Assembly: GCF_029933015.1 (NCBI RefSeq)
Contig: NZ_JAOZOZ010000002.1
Coordinates: 17,127-44,852 of the forward strand
DNA length: 27,726 nt
Origin: Hydrogenimonas sp.
GTDB lineage: Bacteria > Campylobacterota > Campylobacteria > Campylobacterales > Hydrogenimonadaceae
Reading direction: 5' to 3'
Shown here: positions 7,923 through 15,288 of the stretch, one piece after another
How positions within the stretch are numbered: the first letter of the stretch is position 1
Layout: every line of letters starts with the position of its first letter
Notes under the pieces: model-generated
Seen by the model: only the letters and a program-made list of their open reading frames with translations
Database searches by the model: none
What the model was told of the DNA's origin: nothing
Made by a program: the position numbers and the translations under genes

Positions 7923-9059
7923 TCAGGAGAGTCTGTTTTTGAAATCCTCGTAACCGAAGGTTCGGACGATTTTCAATCTCTTCTCTTTGGTCCAGATGGC
8001 GATGGATGGGTGCTGTACACCGTTGAAAGTGGTGCTTTTGACCATCGTGTAGTGGATCTGGTCCTCGAAAACGATCTTGTCGCCGATCTTCAGGGGTTCG
8101 TCGAAGCTGTAGTCGCCCATGATGTCGCCGGCTAAGCAGGTGTTGCCCCCCAGGCGGTAGGTGTAGGGCTTCTCGCCCGGCTCGCCGGCGCCGCGGACCT
8201 CGGCGCGGTAGGGCATCGCCAGGGTGTCGGGCATGTGGGCTTCGGCGCTCACGTCCAAAATGGCGATATCCATACCGTTGTGGACGATGTCGAGCACCGA
8301 GGCGACCAGCGGGCCAGTCTGCCACCCCACCGCCTCGCCGGGTTCGAGGTAGACCGTCACGTCGTCATGGCGGGCCTTGAACCCGCGGATCACCTCGATG
8401 AGGCGGTCGATGTCGTAATCCTTTCGGGTGATATGGTGGCCGCCGCCGAAGTTGATCCACTTCATTTGCGGGATATATTCACCGAATTTCGCTTCGAAAG
8501 CTTCCAAAACCCCTTCCAGCGCGTCGACGTTCTGTTCGCAGAGGGCATGGAAATGCAATCCGTCGAGCTCGTCCAGGATTTCGGGGTCGAAGTTGGCGAT
8601 GGTGGTACCCAGGCGGCTGTAGAGGCCGCAGGGGTTGTAGAGGTCTACCGGGGCGCTGGAGAACTCCGGGTTGACCCGGATGCCGCAGCTGATCGCCGGG
8701 TTGGCCGTTTTGGCCTTTCTCAGAAACCTTCGCACCTGGGCGGGGGAGTTGAAGACAAGATGGTCGCTCAGGCGCGCGATCTCTTCGATCTCCTCCTTTT
8801 TGAAAGCGGGGGAGTAGGTGTGTACCTCCTTGCCCATCTCTTCCCTGCCCAGCCGCGCCTCGTGCAGGCCGCTGGCGCTGGTGCCGACCAGGTACTTTCC
8901 TACCAGATCGAAGGTGCTCCACATCGCAAAACCCTTCAGCGCCAGCAGAATCTTCGCGCCGCTCTCTTTCTGAACGCGGTCGAGAATTTTCAGGTTGCGC
9001 TCCAGCAGCGCCTCTTCGCAGACGTAGCAGGGGGTGGGGACTTGGGAAATATCGAGCAT
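7923..9059 (-). CDS. nspC: Carboxynorspermidine decarboxylase
   Basis: A 378-aa PLP enzyme of the alanine-racemase fold (type III) that decarboxylates carboxynorspermidine or carboxyspermidine in the alternative polyamine route. The PLP lysine is Lys42 in LLALKGFA. Other blocks are HALCEQN, INFGGGHHITRKDYD, LEPGEAVGWQTG and LGGNTCLAGDIMGDYSF, where the catalytic Cys lies. AAGGATTGAG precedes the ATG. It sits just downstream of the dehydrogenase gene of the same pathway, but a T-tailed hairpin lies between them. Confidence 0.95.
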   Translation of the reverse strand: MLDISQVPTPCYVCEEALLERNLKILDRVQKESGAKILLALKGFAMWSTFDLVGKYLVGTSASGLHEARLGREEMGKEVHTYSPAFKKEEIEEIARLSDHLVFNSPAQVRRFLRKAKTANPAISCGIRVNPEFSSAPVDLYNPCGLYSRLGTTIANFDPEILDELDGLHFHALCEQNVDALEGVLEAFEAKFGEYIPQMKWINFGGGHHITRKDYDIDRLIEVIRGFKARHDDVTVYLEPGEAVGWQTGPLVASVLDIVHNGMDIAILDVSAEAHMPDTLAMPYRAEVRGAGEPGEKPYTYRLGGNTCLAGDIMGDYSFDEPLKIGDKIVFEDQIHYTMVKSTTFNGVQHPSIAIWTKEKRLKIVRTFGYEDFKNRLS

Positions 9060-9075
9060 CTCAATCCTTCATGAT

Positions 9076-9099
9076 GTAAAAAGGCCGCCTAAGCGGCCT
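9076..9099 (-). terminator. Intrinsic terminator between the dehydrogenase gene and nspC
   Basis: On the - strand AGGCCGC (9099-9093), a 4-base loop, GCGGCCT (9088-9082), then a run of T. It ends about 17 bases before the nspC start. It is therefore a terminator or attenuator inside the polyamine gene pair. Confidence 0.7.
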
Positions 9100-9100
9100 C

Positions 9101-9121
9101 CCAATGACCAATGACCAATAA
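9101..9121. repeat. Three tandem heptamers (CCAATGA, CCAATGA, CCAATAA)
   Basis: Three adjacent 7-bp units lie between the dehydrogenase stop codon and the terminator. The first two are identical and the third differs by one base. Confidence 0.8.
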
Positions 9122-9126
9122 CTAAT

Positions 9127-10341
9127 TCACTTCACTTCAAACGTCGCGTCCGGATCCATCTCGATCACATGCCACGGCAGCCCCTGCCTGTTCAGTTCCT
9201 CCATGAACGGATCGGGGTCCATCTGCTCCATGTTGACGGTGCCCGGCTTCATCCATCTGCCCTCTACCATCAGTTTGGCGCCGATCATCGCCGGAACGCC
9301 GGTGGTGTAGCTCACACACTGGGCGCAGACCTCTTTGTAGGCTTCCTGGTGATCGCAGATGTTGTAGATGTAGACCTTTTTGCGCTCGCCGTTTTTGGTC
9401 CCTTCGCAGACGACGCCGATGTTGGTCTTGCCCCGGGTTCTGGGGCCCAGGCTCGCAGGATCCGGCAGCAGCGCCTTGACCACGTGCAGGGGGATGACCT
9501 GGCAGCCGTCGACCTCGATGGGGTCGATGCGGGTGAGGCCGATGTTGTCGAGGACCTTGAGGTGGGTCAGGTAGCTTTCGCCAAAGGTCATCCAGAAGCG
9601 GATGCGCTTGAGGCCCGGTATGTTCTTGACCAGCGACTCTTCCTCCTCATGATAGAGAAGGTAGCTGTCCTTGGGGCCGATCTGCGGATAGTCCCAGACC
9701 ATTTTTATCTCCATCGGCTCGGTCTCTTTCCACTCGCCGTTCTCCCAGTATCGCCCTTTGGAGTTGACTTCGCGGATGTTGATCTCGGGGTTGAAGTTGG
9801 TGGCGAAGGGGTAGCCGTGGTCACCCGCGTTGCAGTCGAGGATGTCGATATACTCGATCTCGTCGAAGTAGTGTTTGAGGGCGTAGGCGCAAAAGACGTT
9901 GGTGACGCCCGGATCGAAGCCGCTTCCCAGCAGCGCCATGAGCCCCTTTTCCCTGAAGTCGGGGTCTTTTGCCCACTGCTCTTTGTACTCGAACTTCGCC
10001 GTGTCGGGGTGCTCGTAGTTGGCCGTGTCGAGGTAGTGCACACCGGTCAGCAGGCAGGCGTCCATGATGCTAAGATCCTGGTAGGGCAGAGCGACGTTGA
10101 TGACCATGTAGGGGTCGACCTCTTTTATCAGTTGTACCAGCTCTTCGACGTTGTCGGCGTCGACTTTGGCCACTTCTATCTCGATGCCCTGGCGCTCTTT
10201 GATCTCGTCGCGGATCTGTTCGCACTTCTCCAGCGTGCGGCTGGCGAGGGTGATATGCGTAAAAACTTCGCTGTTCTGGGCGCATTTGTGCGCCACCACG
10301 CGTCCGACGCCGCCGGCTCCGACAATCAAAACTCTGCTCAT
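9127..10341 (-). CDS. Carboxynorspermidine/carboxyspermidine dehydrogenase (saccharopine dehydrogenase family)
   Basis: A 404-aa NAD(P)H-dependent enzyme that reductively joins aspartate semialdehyde to diaminopropane or putrescine, giving the substrate of NspC. The Rossmann loop is GAGGVGRVVAHKCA from residue 8. Family blocks are YLDTANYEHP, LLGSGFDPGVTNVF, DCNAGDHGYPFATNF and TTGVPAMIGAKLM near the end. Saccharopine dehydrogenase itself is similar, but the neighbouring nspC argues strongly for the polyamine role. The ATG follows GGGAGCG, and a TATAAT -10 lies about 30 bases upstream. Confidence 0.92.
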   Translation of the reverse strand: MSRVLIVGAGGVGRVVAHKCAQNSEVFTHITLASRTLEKCEQIRDEIKERQGIEIEVAKVDADNVEELVQLIKEVDPYMVINVALPYQDLSIMDACLLTGVHYLDTANYEHPDTAKFEYKEQWAKDPDFREKGLMALLGSGFDPGVTNVFCAYALKHYFDEIEYIDILDCNAGDHGYPFATNFNPEINIREVNSKGRYWENGEWKETEPMEIKMVWDYPQIGPKDSYLLYHEEEESLVKNIPGLKRIRFWMTFGESYLTHLKVLDNIGLTRIDPIEVDGCQVIPLHVVKALLPDPASLGPRTRGKTNIGVVCEGTKNGERKKVYIYNICDHQEAYKEVCAQCVSYTTGVPAMIGAKLMVEGRWMKPGTVNMEQMDPDPFMEELNRQGLPWHVIEMDPDATFEVK

Positions 10342-10370
10342 GATACGCTCCCGCAGTGAAAATATCCGTT

Positions 10371-10376
10371 ATTATA
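10371..10376 (-). promoter_or_regulatory. Extended -10 of the polyamine gene pair
   Basis: On the - strand GGCTGG precedes TATAAT (10376-10371), with the ATG about 30 bases downstream of it. Confidence 0.6.
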
Positions 10377-10392
10377 CCAGCCGCGATTTCGA

Positions 10393-10398
10393 TATAAT
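10393..10398 (+). promoter_or_regulatory. -10 of the hemH promoter
   Basis: TTTCGA precedes TATAAT at 10393-10398, about 28 bases before the TTG start of hemH. It is divergent from the polyamine promoter 16 bases away. Confidence 0.6.
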
Positions 10399-10426
10399 CC
10401 CATAATTTTTTGGAGAGTGGAAAAAT

Positions 10427-11380
10427 TTGGAAAAAAAGATGAAAAAAGCGATCATATTAATGAATATGGGCGGTGCCTCCAATCTCGACGAGATCGAAAT
10501 CTTCATGCGGAACATGTTCAACGACCACCGTATCATCGGGGCTCCGCCTTTTGTCAGAAGACCCCTGGCAGACTTCATCACGACATCCCGGCTGGAAGAG
10601 GTGAAAGAGAACTACCGGCAGCTCGGCGGGGGCTCGCCGCTGCTGGCCATCACCCGCAGGGTCCAGGAGAAGCTTCAGGAGCGCATCGAGGATGCGATCG
10701 TCGAGGTGATCATGCGCTATACGCCGCCGTTCGCGATGGAGGTGCTGAAGAGACTGAAGGAAGAGGGTGTCGAAAAGCTCTACCTGATCCCGATGTATCC
10801 GCAGTTTTCCACGACGACGACCGCCTCCTCCATCGAGGATATCCGGGCCTCGGCCCGGGCCATGGGCTACCATCCGACGATCGTGAGTCTCCTGCACTAC
10901 CACGACTTTAAACCCTGGCTCGAGGCGGTCGAGGAGCGGATCGTCGAGGCGCTGGGCGATACCGACCCGAAGAGTCTGACAATGGTCTTTTCGGCCCACG
11001 GCCTGCCAAAGCGGGTCGTCAAAAAGGGAGATCCCTACCAGAAACAGGTCGAAGAGGAGGTGGCGCTCCATACGAAGCGTCTGAAAGCAAAAGGGGTGGA
11101 GTTTTCACAGGTCCATCTGGCCTATCAGTCCAAAGTGGGACCTCTGGCGTGGCTGACACCCTCGCTGGAGAGAATGCTCGAAGAGATCAAAAACAGAAGG
11201 GTTCTGATCTATCCGATCTCCTTCACGATCGACAACAGCGAAACCCTTTTCGAGCTCGACATCGAGTATCGTGAAGAGGCGGAAAAACTGGGGTTCGAAT
11301 ATTACAAAGTATGCCGCTGCCCGAACGACTCGGAGAGTTTCATCCGAGTACTTGAGCTGCTTTATCGAAGAATGGGGTAG
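10427..11380 (+). CDS. hemH: Ferrochelatase
   Basis: A 317-aa enzyme that inserts Fe2+ into porphyrin, the last step of heme synthesis. Blocks are LMNMGGASNLDEIEIFMRNMF at the start, LIPMYPQFSTTT, the catalytic His191 in FSAHGLP, LAYQSKVGPLAWLTPS, and the acidic metal or proton site around Glu272 in DNSETLFELD. The start is uncertain: TTG 10427 has GGAGAG 9-11 bases upstream, while ATG 10439 (313 aa) has only a GGAAAA. The choice changes four residues. It is divergent from the polyamine genes and convergent with the 105-aa gene. Confidence 0.95.
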   Translation: MEKKMKKAIILMNMGGASNLDEIEIFMRNMFNDHRIIGAPPFVRRPLADFITTSRLEEVKENYRQLGGGSPLLAITRRVQEKLQERIEDAIVEVIMRYTPPFAMEVLKRLKEEGVEKLYLIPMYPQFSTTTTASSIEDIRASARAMGYHPTIVSLLHYHDFKPWLEAVEERIVEALGDTDPKSLTMVFSAHGLPKRVVKKGDPYQKQVEEEVALHTKRLKAKGVEFSQVHLAYQSKVGPLAWLTPSLERMLEEIKNRRVLIYPISFTIDNSETLFELDIEYREEAEKLGFEYYKVCRCPNDSESFIRVLELLYRRMG

Positions 11381-11394
11381 GGGAGGGGTTGGAT

Positions 11395-11712
11395 TCAGCC
11401 GGCCGCGGCTTCGAGGTGTTTTTCGGCGATCTCTCTGAGTGCGTCGCACAGAACGCGCCGTTTGTGTTCGATGACGGGAATCGAGCGTATCTCCTCCTCT
11501 TTTTCGTGATAGAGTGCGATACCTTCGTCGATCATCTCTTCGAGCAGTGCGTCGGTGATGGTATCCGTCGTCATCTGCATATCGTCGAGAAGGCATTTGA
11601 CCACGCCCATACCCACGATTTTCGTGTAGGGGTGGTTGCGTATCATCGTGCGGAGTCTCGGATATTTCGTTCCGATGATCTTCACGACTTTCGCGTTGAG
11701 TTCATGCATCAT
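11395..11712 (-). CDS. Protein of unknown function (105 aa)
   Basis: I do not recognise this protein. It is small, soluble and helical, with His, Met and Cys scattered through it (MMHELNAK start, IRNHPYTKIVGMGVVKCLLDDMQM). A GGAGGAG ribosome site lies five bases before the ATG, which strongly supports the start. It is monocistronic and is preceded by a long leader containing a hairpin. The gene faces hemH with a 14-base gap. Whether it relates to heme or metal use is not shown by the sequence. Confidence 0.75.
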   Translation of the reverse strand: MMHELNAKVVKIIGTKYPRLRTMIRNHPYTKIVGMGVVKCLLDDMQMTTDTITDALLEEMIDEGIALYHEKEEEIRSIPVIEHKRRVLCDALREIAEKHLEAAAG

Positions 11713-11774
11713 GATCTCCTCCTTTTTTAAAAATACCTACCGTCGCTGCGAGGCCACTTGCAGCGGTGACGGTA
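11713..11774 (-). promoter_or_regulatory. Structured leader hairpin upstream of the 105-aa gene
   Basis: On the - strand TACCGTC (11774-11768), a 3-base bulge, GCTGC (11764-11760), a 10-base loop, GCAGC (11749-11745) and GACGGTA (11744-11738) make a 12-bp stem. GGTATTTTT follows, and then the GGAGGAG ribosome site. It is hairpin-plus-U in form, so it may be an attenuator in the leader. No known riboswitch class was recognised. The remaining bases to 11988 hold the promoter of the next operon and no gene I can support. Confidence 0.5.
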
Positions 11775-11950
11775 CGTTCTTCGGCAACCTGTGATAAAAA
11801 AACGATCCCCGGCCCACATGATATCGGGCGCATGACGGGATAACAATCTGTCTGTATTGCGTAACGTCTGTTAAAAATCTTTTTGTAGATGCGCAGAAGA
11901 TCGTATATTTTATCCAAATTTTAGTTTTTTATCAAGGGGACTCTTTTTGG

Positions 11951-11956
11951 TAAAAT
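11951..11956 (+). promoter_or_regulatory. -10 of the envelope glycosylation operon
   Basis: CTTTTTGG precedes TAAAAT at 11951-11956, the usual extended -10 of this organism. The transcript would start near 11963, about 26 bases before the ATG at 11989. Confidence 0.6.
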
Positions 11957-11988
11957 TAGAGTTACCATTCATCGACTTCAGGAAAATC

Positions 11989-13467
11989 ATGCACAAAAGC
12001 CGCTCTTTCTATACTCTTTCCACACTGCTTGGCATCGTTTTTGCCGTGACGCTCTACCGCTACTACATGCTGACCCAGGCGGCAGGGGTGATCGATCTCT
12101 ATGCCGACGAAGCCTACTACTGGGGCTGGGCGCACCATTTCGACTTCGGTTATTACTCCAAACCGCCGATGGTGGCGTGGCTGATCATGCTGGGGACCTC
12201 CCTGTTCGGCGATACGTTCGTCGGTATCAAGATCATGTCGCTCTTCGTCTACATCTTCACGACGCTCAATATCTACTTTCTTGCCAAAGAGCTTTTCGAT
12301 GACGACGAGATCGCCTTTTTCAGCGCTCTGGCCTTTTTCACGCTGCCGGCGGTGTGGCTTTCGTCCCTGATCATCTCCACCGACGTGCCGTTTCTCTTTT
12401 TCTGGTCTCTGGCGATGCTCTTTTTCGTCAAGGCGCTCAAAAGCGACAGCTGGCGCGACTGGATCGTCACGGGCATCGCTGGCGGAGGCGGGCTGCTCAG
12501 CAAATACACGATGATCATCTTCGTCGTTTCGGCTTTCATCTATCTGGCCCTTTCGCCGCGCTACCGCGCCCATCTGAAAAACCCGAAACTCTACGGGGCC
12601 ATGGGGCTGGCGGCGCTGATCTACTCGCCAAATCTCTGGTGGAACTACACCCACGAGTTCGTCAGTTTCAAACATACCAGCCGTGACAACGCCCACATCA
12701 CAGGACTCCATTTCCACGTGGGCAAGATGCTGGAGTTTCTGGGATCGCAGTTTGGCGTTTTCGGCCCCATACTGTTCGGATGGCTGCTGGCGATACTGCC
12801 GCGCTACCGGACATTGCGGCAGGACGAAGGGTTCAAGCTGCTGTGGTGGTTCATCGTCCCGATGTTCGCGCTGATCGTGACGGTGAGTCTGCTGTCGCGG
12901 GCTTTCGCCAACTGGTCGGCGCCGATGTACGTGGCTTCGACGCTGCTGGTCGTGGCCTGGCTGCTGCGTCGCCACTACCGCCGATGGCTCTACGCGGCCA
13001 TCGCCGTCAACATCCTCTTCGGTGTCGCTTTCTACCATCTTCACGACATCACCCGTGCCCTGGGGATCGAACTGACCAAAAAAACCGATCCCTACCGCCG
13101 CGTACTGGGATGGAAAAAGCTGGGAGAGGAGGTCGGGAAGATCCTGAAGGCGCATCCGGGCGCCAGGCTCCTCAGCGACGACCGCAAGGAGATGGCGGAG
13201 CTCATCTTCTATACCCGTATCTCTCCCGAAAACGCCGTCAAATGGAACCCTCGCCATACCCTCCGCGACCATTACGAGCTGACCACCGACATGCAGGATC
13301 ATATCGGCGAGGATTTCATCTTCGTCACCAGCCACAGAAACGTCGCCGGCATCCTGGAACGTTTCGAAAAGGCCGAGAAGATCGAAACGATAACGATACC
13401 TCTGTATAAAGACTACACAATGGTCTTTGATGTATACTATCTCAAACATTTCAAAGGGTACCGATGA
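11989..13467 (+). CDS. GT39/ArnT-like membrane glycosyltransferase
   Basis: A 492-aa polytopic membrane protein of the PMT/ArnT clan, which moves a sugar from a polyprenyl-phosphate donor onto a lipid or protein at the outer face of the inner membrane. The hallmark first-loop motif is DLYADEAYYWGW with Asp40-Glu41, followed by the FGYYSKPPMVAWLI block. About eleven hydrophobic segments fill residues 10-370, and a soluble C-terminal domain follows. I chose ATG 11989 with AGGA upstream. The frame opens at TTG 11947, but that codon lies upstream of the probable -10. It overlaps the next gene by ATGA, so it is the operon leader. Confidence 0.86.
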   Translation: MHKSRSFYTLSTLLGIVFAVTLYRYYMLTQAAGVIDLYADEAYYWGWAHHFDFGYYSKPPMVAWLIMLGTSLFGDTFVGIKIMSLFVYIFTTLNIYFLAKELFDDDEIAFFSALAFFTLPAVWLSSLIISTDVPFLFFWSLAMLFFVKALKSDSWRDWIVTGIAGGGGLLSKYTMIIFVVSAFIYLALSPRYRAHLKNPKLYGAMGLAALIYSPNLWWNYTHEFVSFKHTSRDNAHITGLHFHVGKMLEFLGSQFGVFGPILFGWLLAILPRYRTLRQDEGFKLLWWFIVPMFALIVTVSLLSRAFANWSAPMYVASTLLVVAWLLRRHYRRWLYAAIAVNILFGVAFYHLHDITRALGIELTKKTDPYRRVLGWKKLGEEVGKILKAHPGARLLSDDRKEMAELIFYTRISPENAVKWNPRHTLRDHYELTTDMQDHIGEDFIFVTSHRNVAGILERFEKAEKIETITIPLYKDYTMVFDVYYLKHFKGYR

Positions 13468-14432
13468 AACTCTCTGTCGTCATTCCCGTCATGAACGAAG
13501 AGGAGAACATAGCCCCGCTGTTCGAGGCGGTCAGAAAAGCGCTGAAGGGGATCGACTACGAACTGATCATGGTCGACGACGGTTCCACGGACCGTACGGT
13601 GGAACGGATGAAGGAGCTGGCCGACGAACGGACGAAGATCGTCGTCTTCAATCGCAATTTCGGTCAGACGACGGCGATGGCCGCCGGAATCGAGGAGGCC
13701 AGAGGCGACCTGATCGCCACCCTCGACGGTGATCTGCAGAACGATCCGGAAGATATCCCGATGATGATCGAAAAGCTCGAAAAGGAGGGGTGGGACCTGG
13801 TGGCGGGCCGCCGGAAAAAACGGCAGGACGGGATGTTTCTGCGCAAGATCCCCAGCCGTATCGCCAACGCCATCATCCGCCGCACCACCGGCGTCTACCT
13901 CCACGACTACGGCTGCACCCTCAAAGTCTTCAAACGCGACGTGGCCAAAAACCTGGGGCTCTACGGGGAGCTTCACCGCTTCATCCCGGTGCTGGCGAAG
14001 ATGTACGGCGCGAAGATCACCGAAGTCGACGTACGGCACCACCCCCGCATCCACGGGGAGAGCAAGTACGGCATAGGCAGGACTTTCCGGGTCATCAGCG
14101 ACCTGCTGCTGATGCTCTTCATGCAAAAATACAAGACCAAGCCGATGCACCTTTTCGGCACCCTCGGCGTGCCGATGCTTTTCGTGGGTCTGCTGATCGA
14201 CGCCTATCTTTTCCTGCTCAAACTCTTCGGCGAGAGTATCGGGCAGCGCCCGCTGCTGATTCTCGGCGTCATGCTCACCCTGGGCGGTATCCAGCTCATC
14301 ACCACCGGCTTCATCGCCGAGCTGATCATGCGGACCTATTTCGAATCCCAGAACAAAAAGCCCTACACGATCAAGGAGATCTACACGGGCGGCGCGAAAA
14401 AAGAAAAAGAGAGTGATGAAACGGAAGCTTAA
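13464..14432 (+). CDS. Polyprenyl-phosphate glycosyltransferase (GT2, DPM1/ArnC-like)
   Basis: A 322-aa GT-A fold enzyme predicted to charge undecaprenyl phosphate with a sugar, the donor used by GT39 enzymes. The motifs are VVIPVMNEEENI, VDDGSTD (37-43), TLDGDLQNDP (metal-binding DGD at 88-90) and HHPRIHGESKYGIGR. Two hydrophobic segments (about 232-255 and 265-290) anchor the C-terminus, as in the ArnC/GtrB group. It overlaps the GT39 gene by four bases and the next gene by about 17. The donor-then-transfer order in one operon supports a joint pathway; the sugar is unknown. Confidence 0.88.
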   Translation: MKLSVVIPVMNEEENIAPLFEAVRKALKGIDYELIMVDDGSTDRTVERMKELADERTKIVVFNRNFGQTTAMAAGIEEARGDLIATLDGDLQNDPEDIPMMIEKLEKEGWDLVAGRRKKRQDGMFLRKIPSRIANAIIRRTTGVYLHDYGCTLKVFKRDVAKNLGLYGELHRFIPVLAKMYGAKITEVDVRHHPRIHGESKYGIGRTFRVISDLLLMLFMQKYKTKPMHLFGTLGVPMLFVGLLIDAYLFLLKLFGESIGQRPLLILGVMLTLGGIQLITTGFIAELIMRTYFESQNKKPYTIKEIYTGGAKKEKESDETEA

Positions 14433-15288
14433 GCTTCTACTGAAAATCCTCCTGACCGCCGCGGCGCTCTGGTTCGTGCTGCGAAAGATCGATCTGGAGA
14501 GGCTCGAGGTATCTCTGCAGAGCGCCGAGCCTCTCTGGCTTCTTGCGGCCTTCGTTCTTTTCAATCTCTCCAAAATCGCCAGCGCCCTGCGGCTCAATCT
14601 CTATTTCGAAGCGATCGGGCTCAAACTCTCGCAGAGCTACAACCTGATTCTCTACTACGTCGGGATGTTCTACAACCTTTTCCTACCCGGCGGTATCGGC
14701 GGAGACGGCTACAAGATCTATCTGCTCAACAGGCACTTCGGACACGGGGTCAAGAGGCTGTTTCAGGCGGTACTGCTCGATCGTCTCAGCGGCCTTGCCG
14801 CCCTTCTTTTCTATGCGGCGCTGCTCTACGCGGCGAGCGGCTACGCGGGACTCTATCCCGCCACCCGGCTGCCGGCGCTGCTGATCGCCGCCCTCGTCTT
14901 TCCGGCGGGATACATCGCCACGAAGCGCTTTTTCCCCCTCTTTCTGCCGGTCTTCAAAACGACGACGCTGTGGGGACTGGGTGTGCAGCTTCTGCAGCTT
15001 GCCGCCGCCTGGGCGATCGCCGGGAGTCTCGGGATCGAGGAGGGGATGGTCGAGTATCTCACACTCTTTCTGATCTCCAGTGTCGTGGCGGTGCTGCCTC
15101 TGACGGTCGGGGGCGTGGGAGTGCGGGAACTCACCTTTCTCTACGGTCTGGAGTGGATCGGAAAGGAGCCGACGACCGGCGTGACCTTTTCGTTCCTCTT
15201 TTTCTTCATTACGGCAATCTCGTCGCTGTTGGGACTTTTCCTACTCAATCGGGTCGAACCGAAATTTCTACAGAAAGAGGTCGCATGA
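14416..15288 (+). CDS. UPF0104 / lysylphosphatidylglycerol synthase-type membrane protein
   Basis: A 290-aa polytopic protein of the UPF0104 family, which resembles the membrane half of MprF and is suspected of lipid flipping or polyprenyl-lipid transport. Signature blocks are YYVGMFYNLFLPGGIGGDGYKIYLL, LLDRLSGLAAL and VLPLTVGGVGVRELTFLYGL. About seven to eight membrane segments are visible. An in-frame GTG one codon upstream is an alternative start. It sits between the GT2 gene and the 355-aa gene, so I infer it moves or flips a lipid-linked intermediate of the same pathway. Confidence 0.85.
   Translation: MKRKLKLLLKILLTAAALWFVLRKIDLERLEVSLQSAEPLWLLAAFVLFNLSKIASALRLNLYFEAIGLKLSQSYNLILYYVGMFYNLFLPGGIGGDGYKIYLLNRHFGHGVKRLFQAVLLDRLSGLAALLFYAALLYAASGYAGLYPATRLPALLIAALVFPAGYIATKRFFPLFLPVFKTTTLWGLGVQLLQLAAAWAIAGSLGIEEGMVEYLTLFLISSVVAVLPLTVGGVGVRELTFLYGLEWIGKEPTTGVTFSFLFFFITAISSLLGLFLLNRVEPKFLQKEVA

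Noticed and set aside
11702..11917. 71-aa frame on the - strand upstream of the 105-aa gene
   Set aside because: It overlaps the start of the 105-aa gene, runs through the hairpin leader and shows no protein-like pattern.
11962..13449. 495-codon - frame opposite the GT39 gene
   Set aside because: It has His/Asp/Arg-rich composition typical of an antisense shadow in GC-rich codons; the + strand has the GT39 motif and membrane segments.
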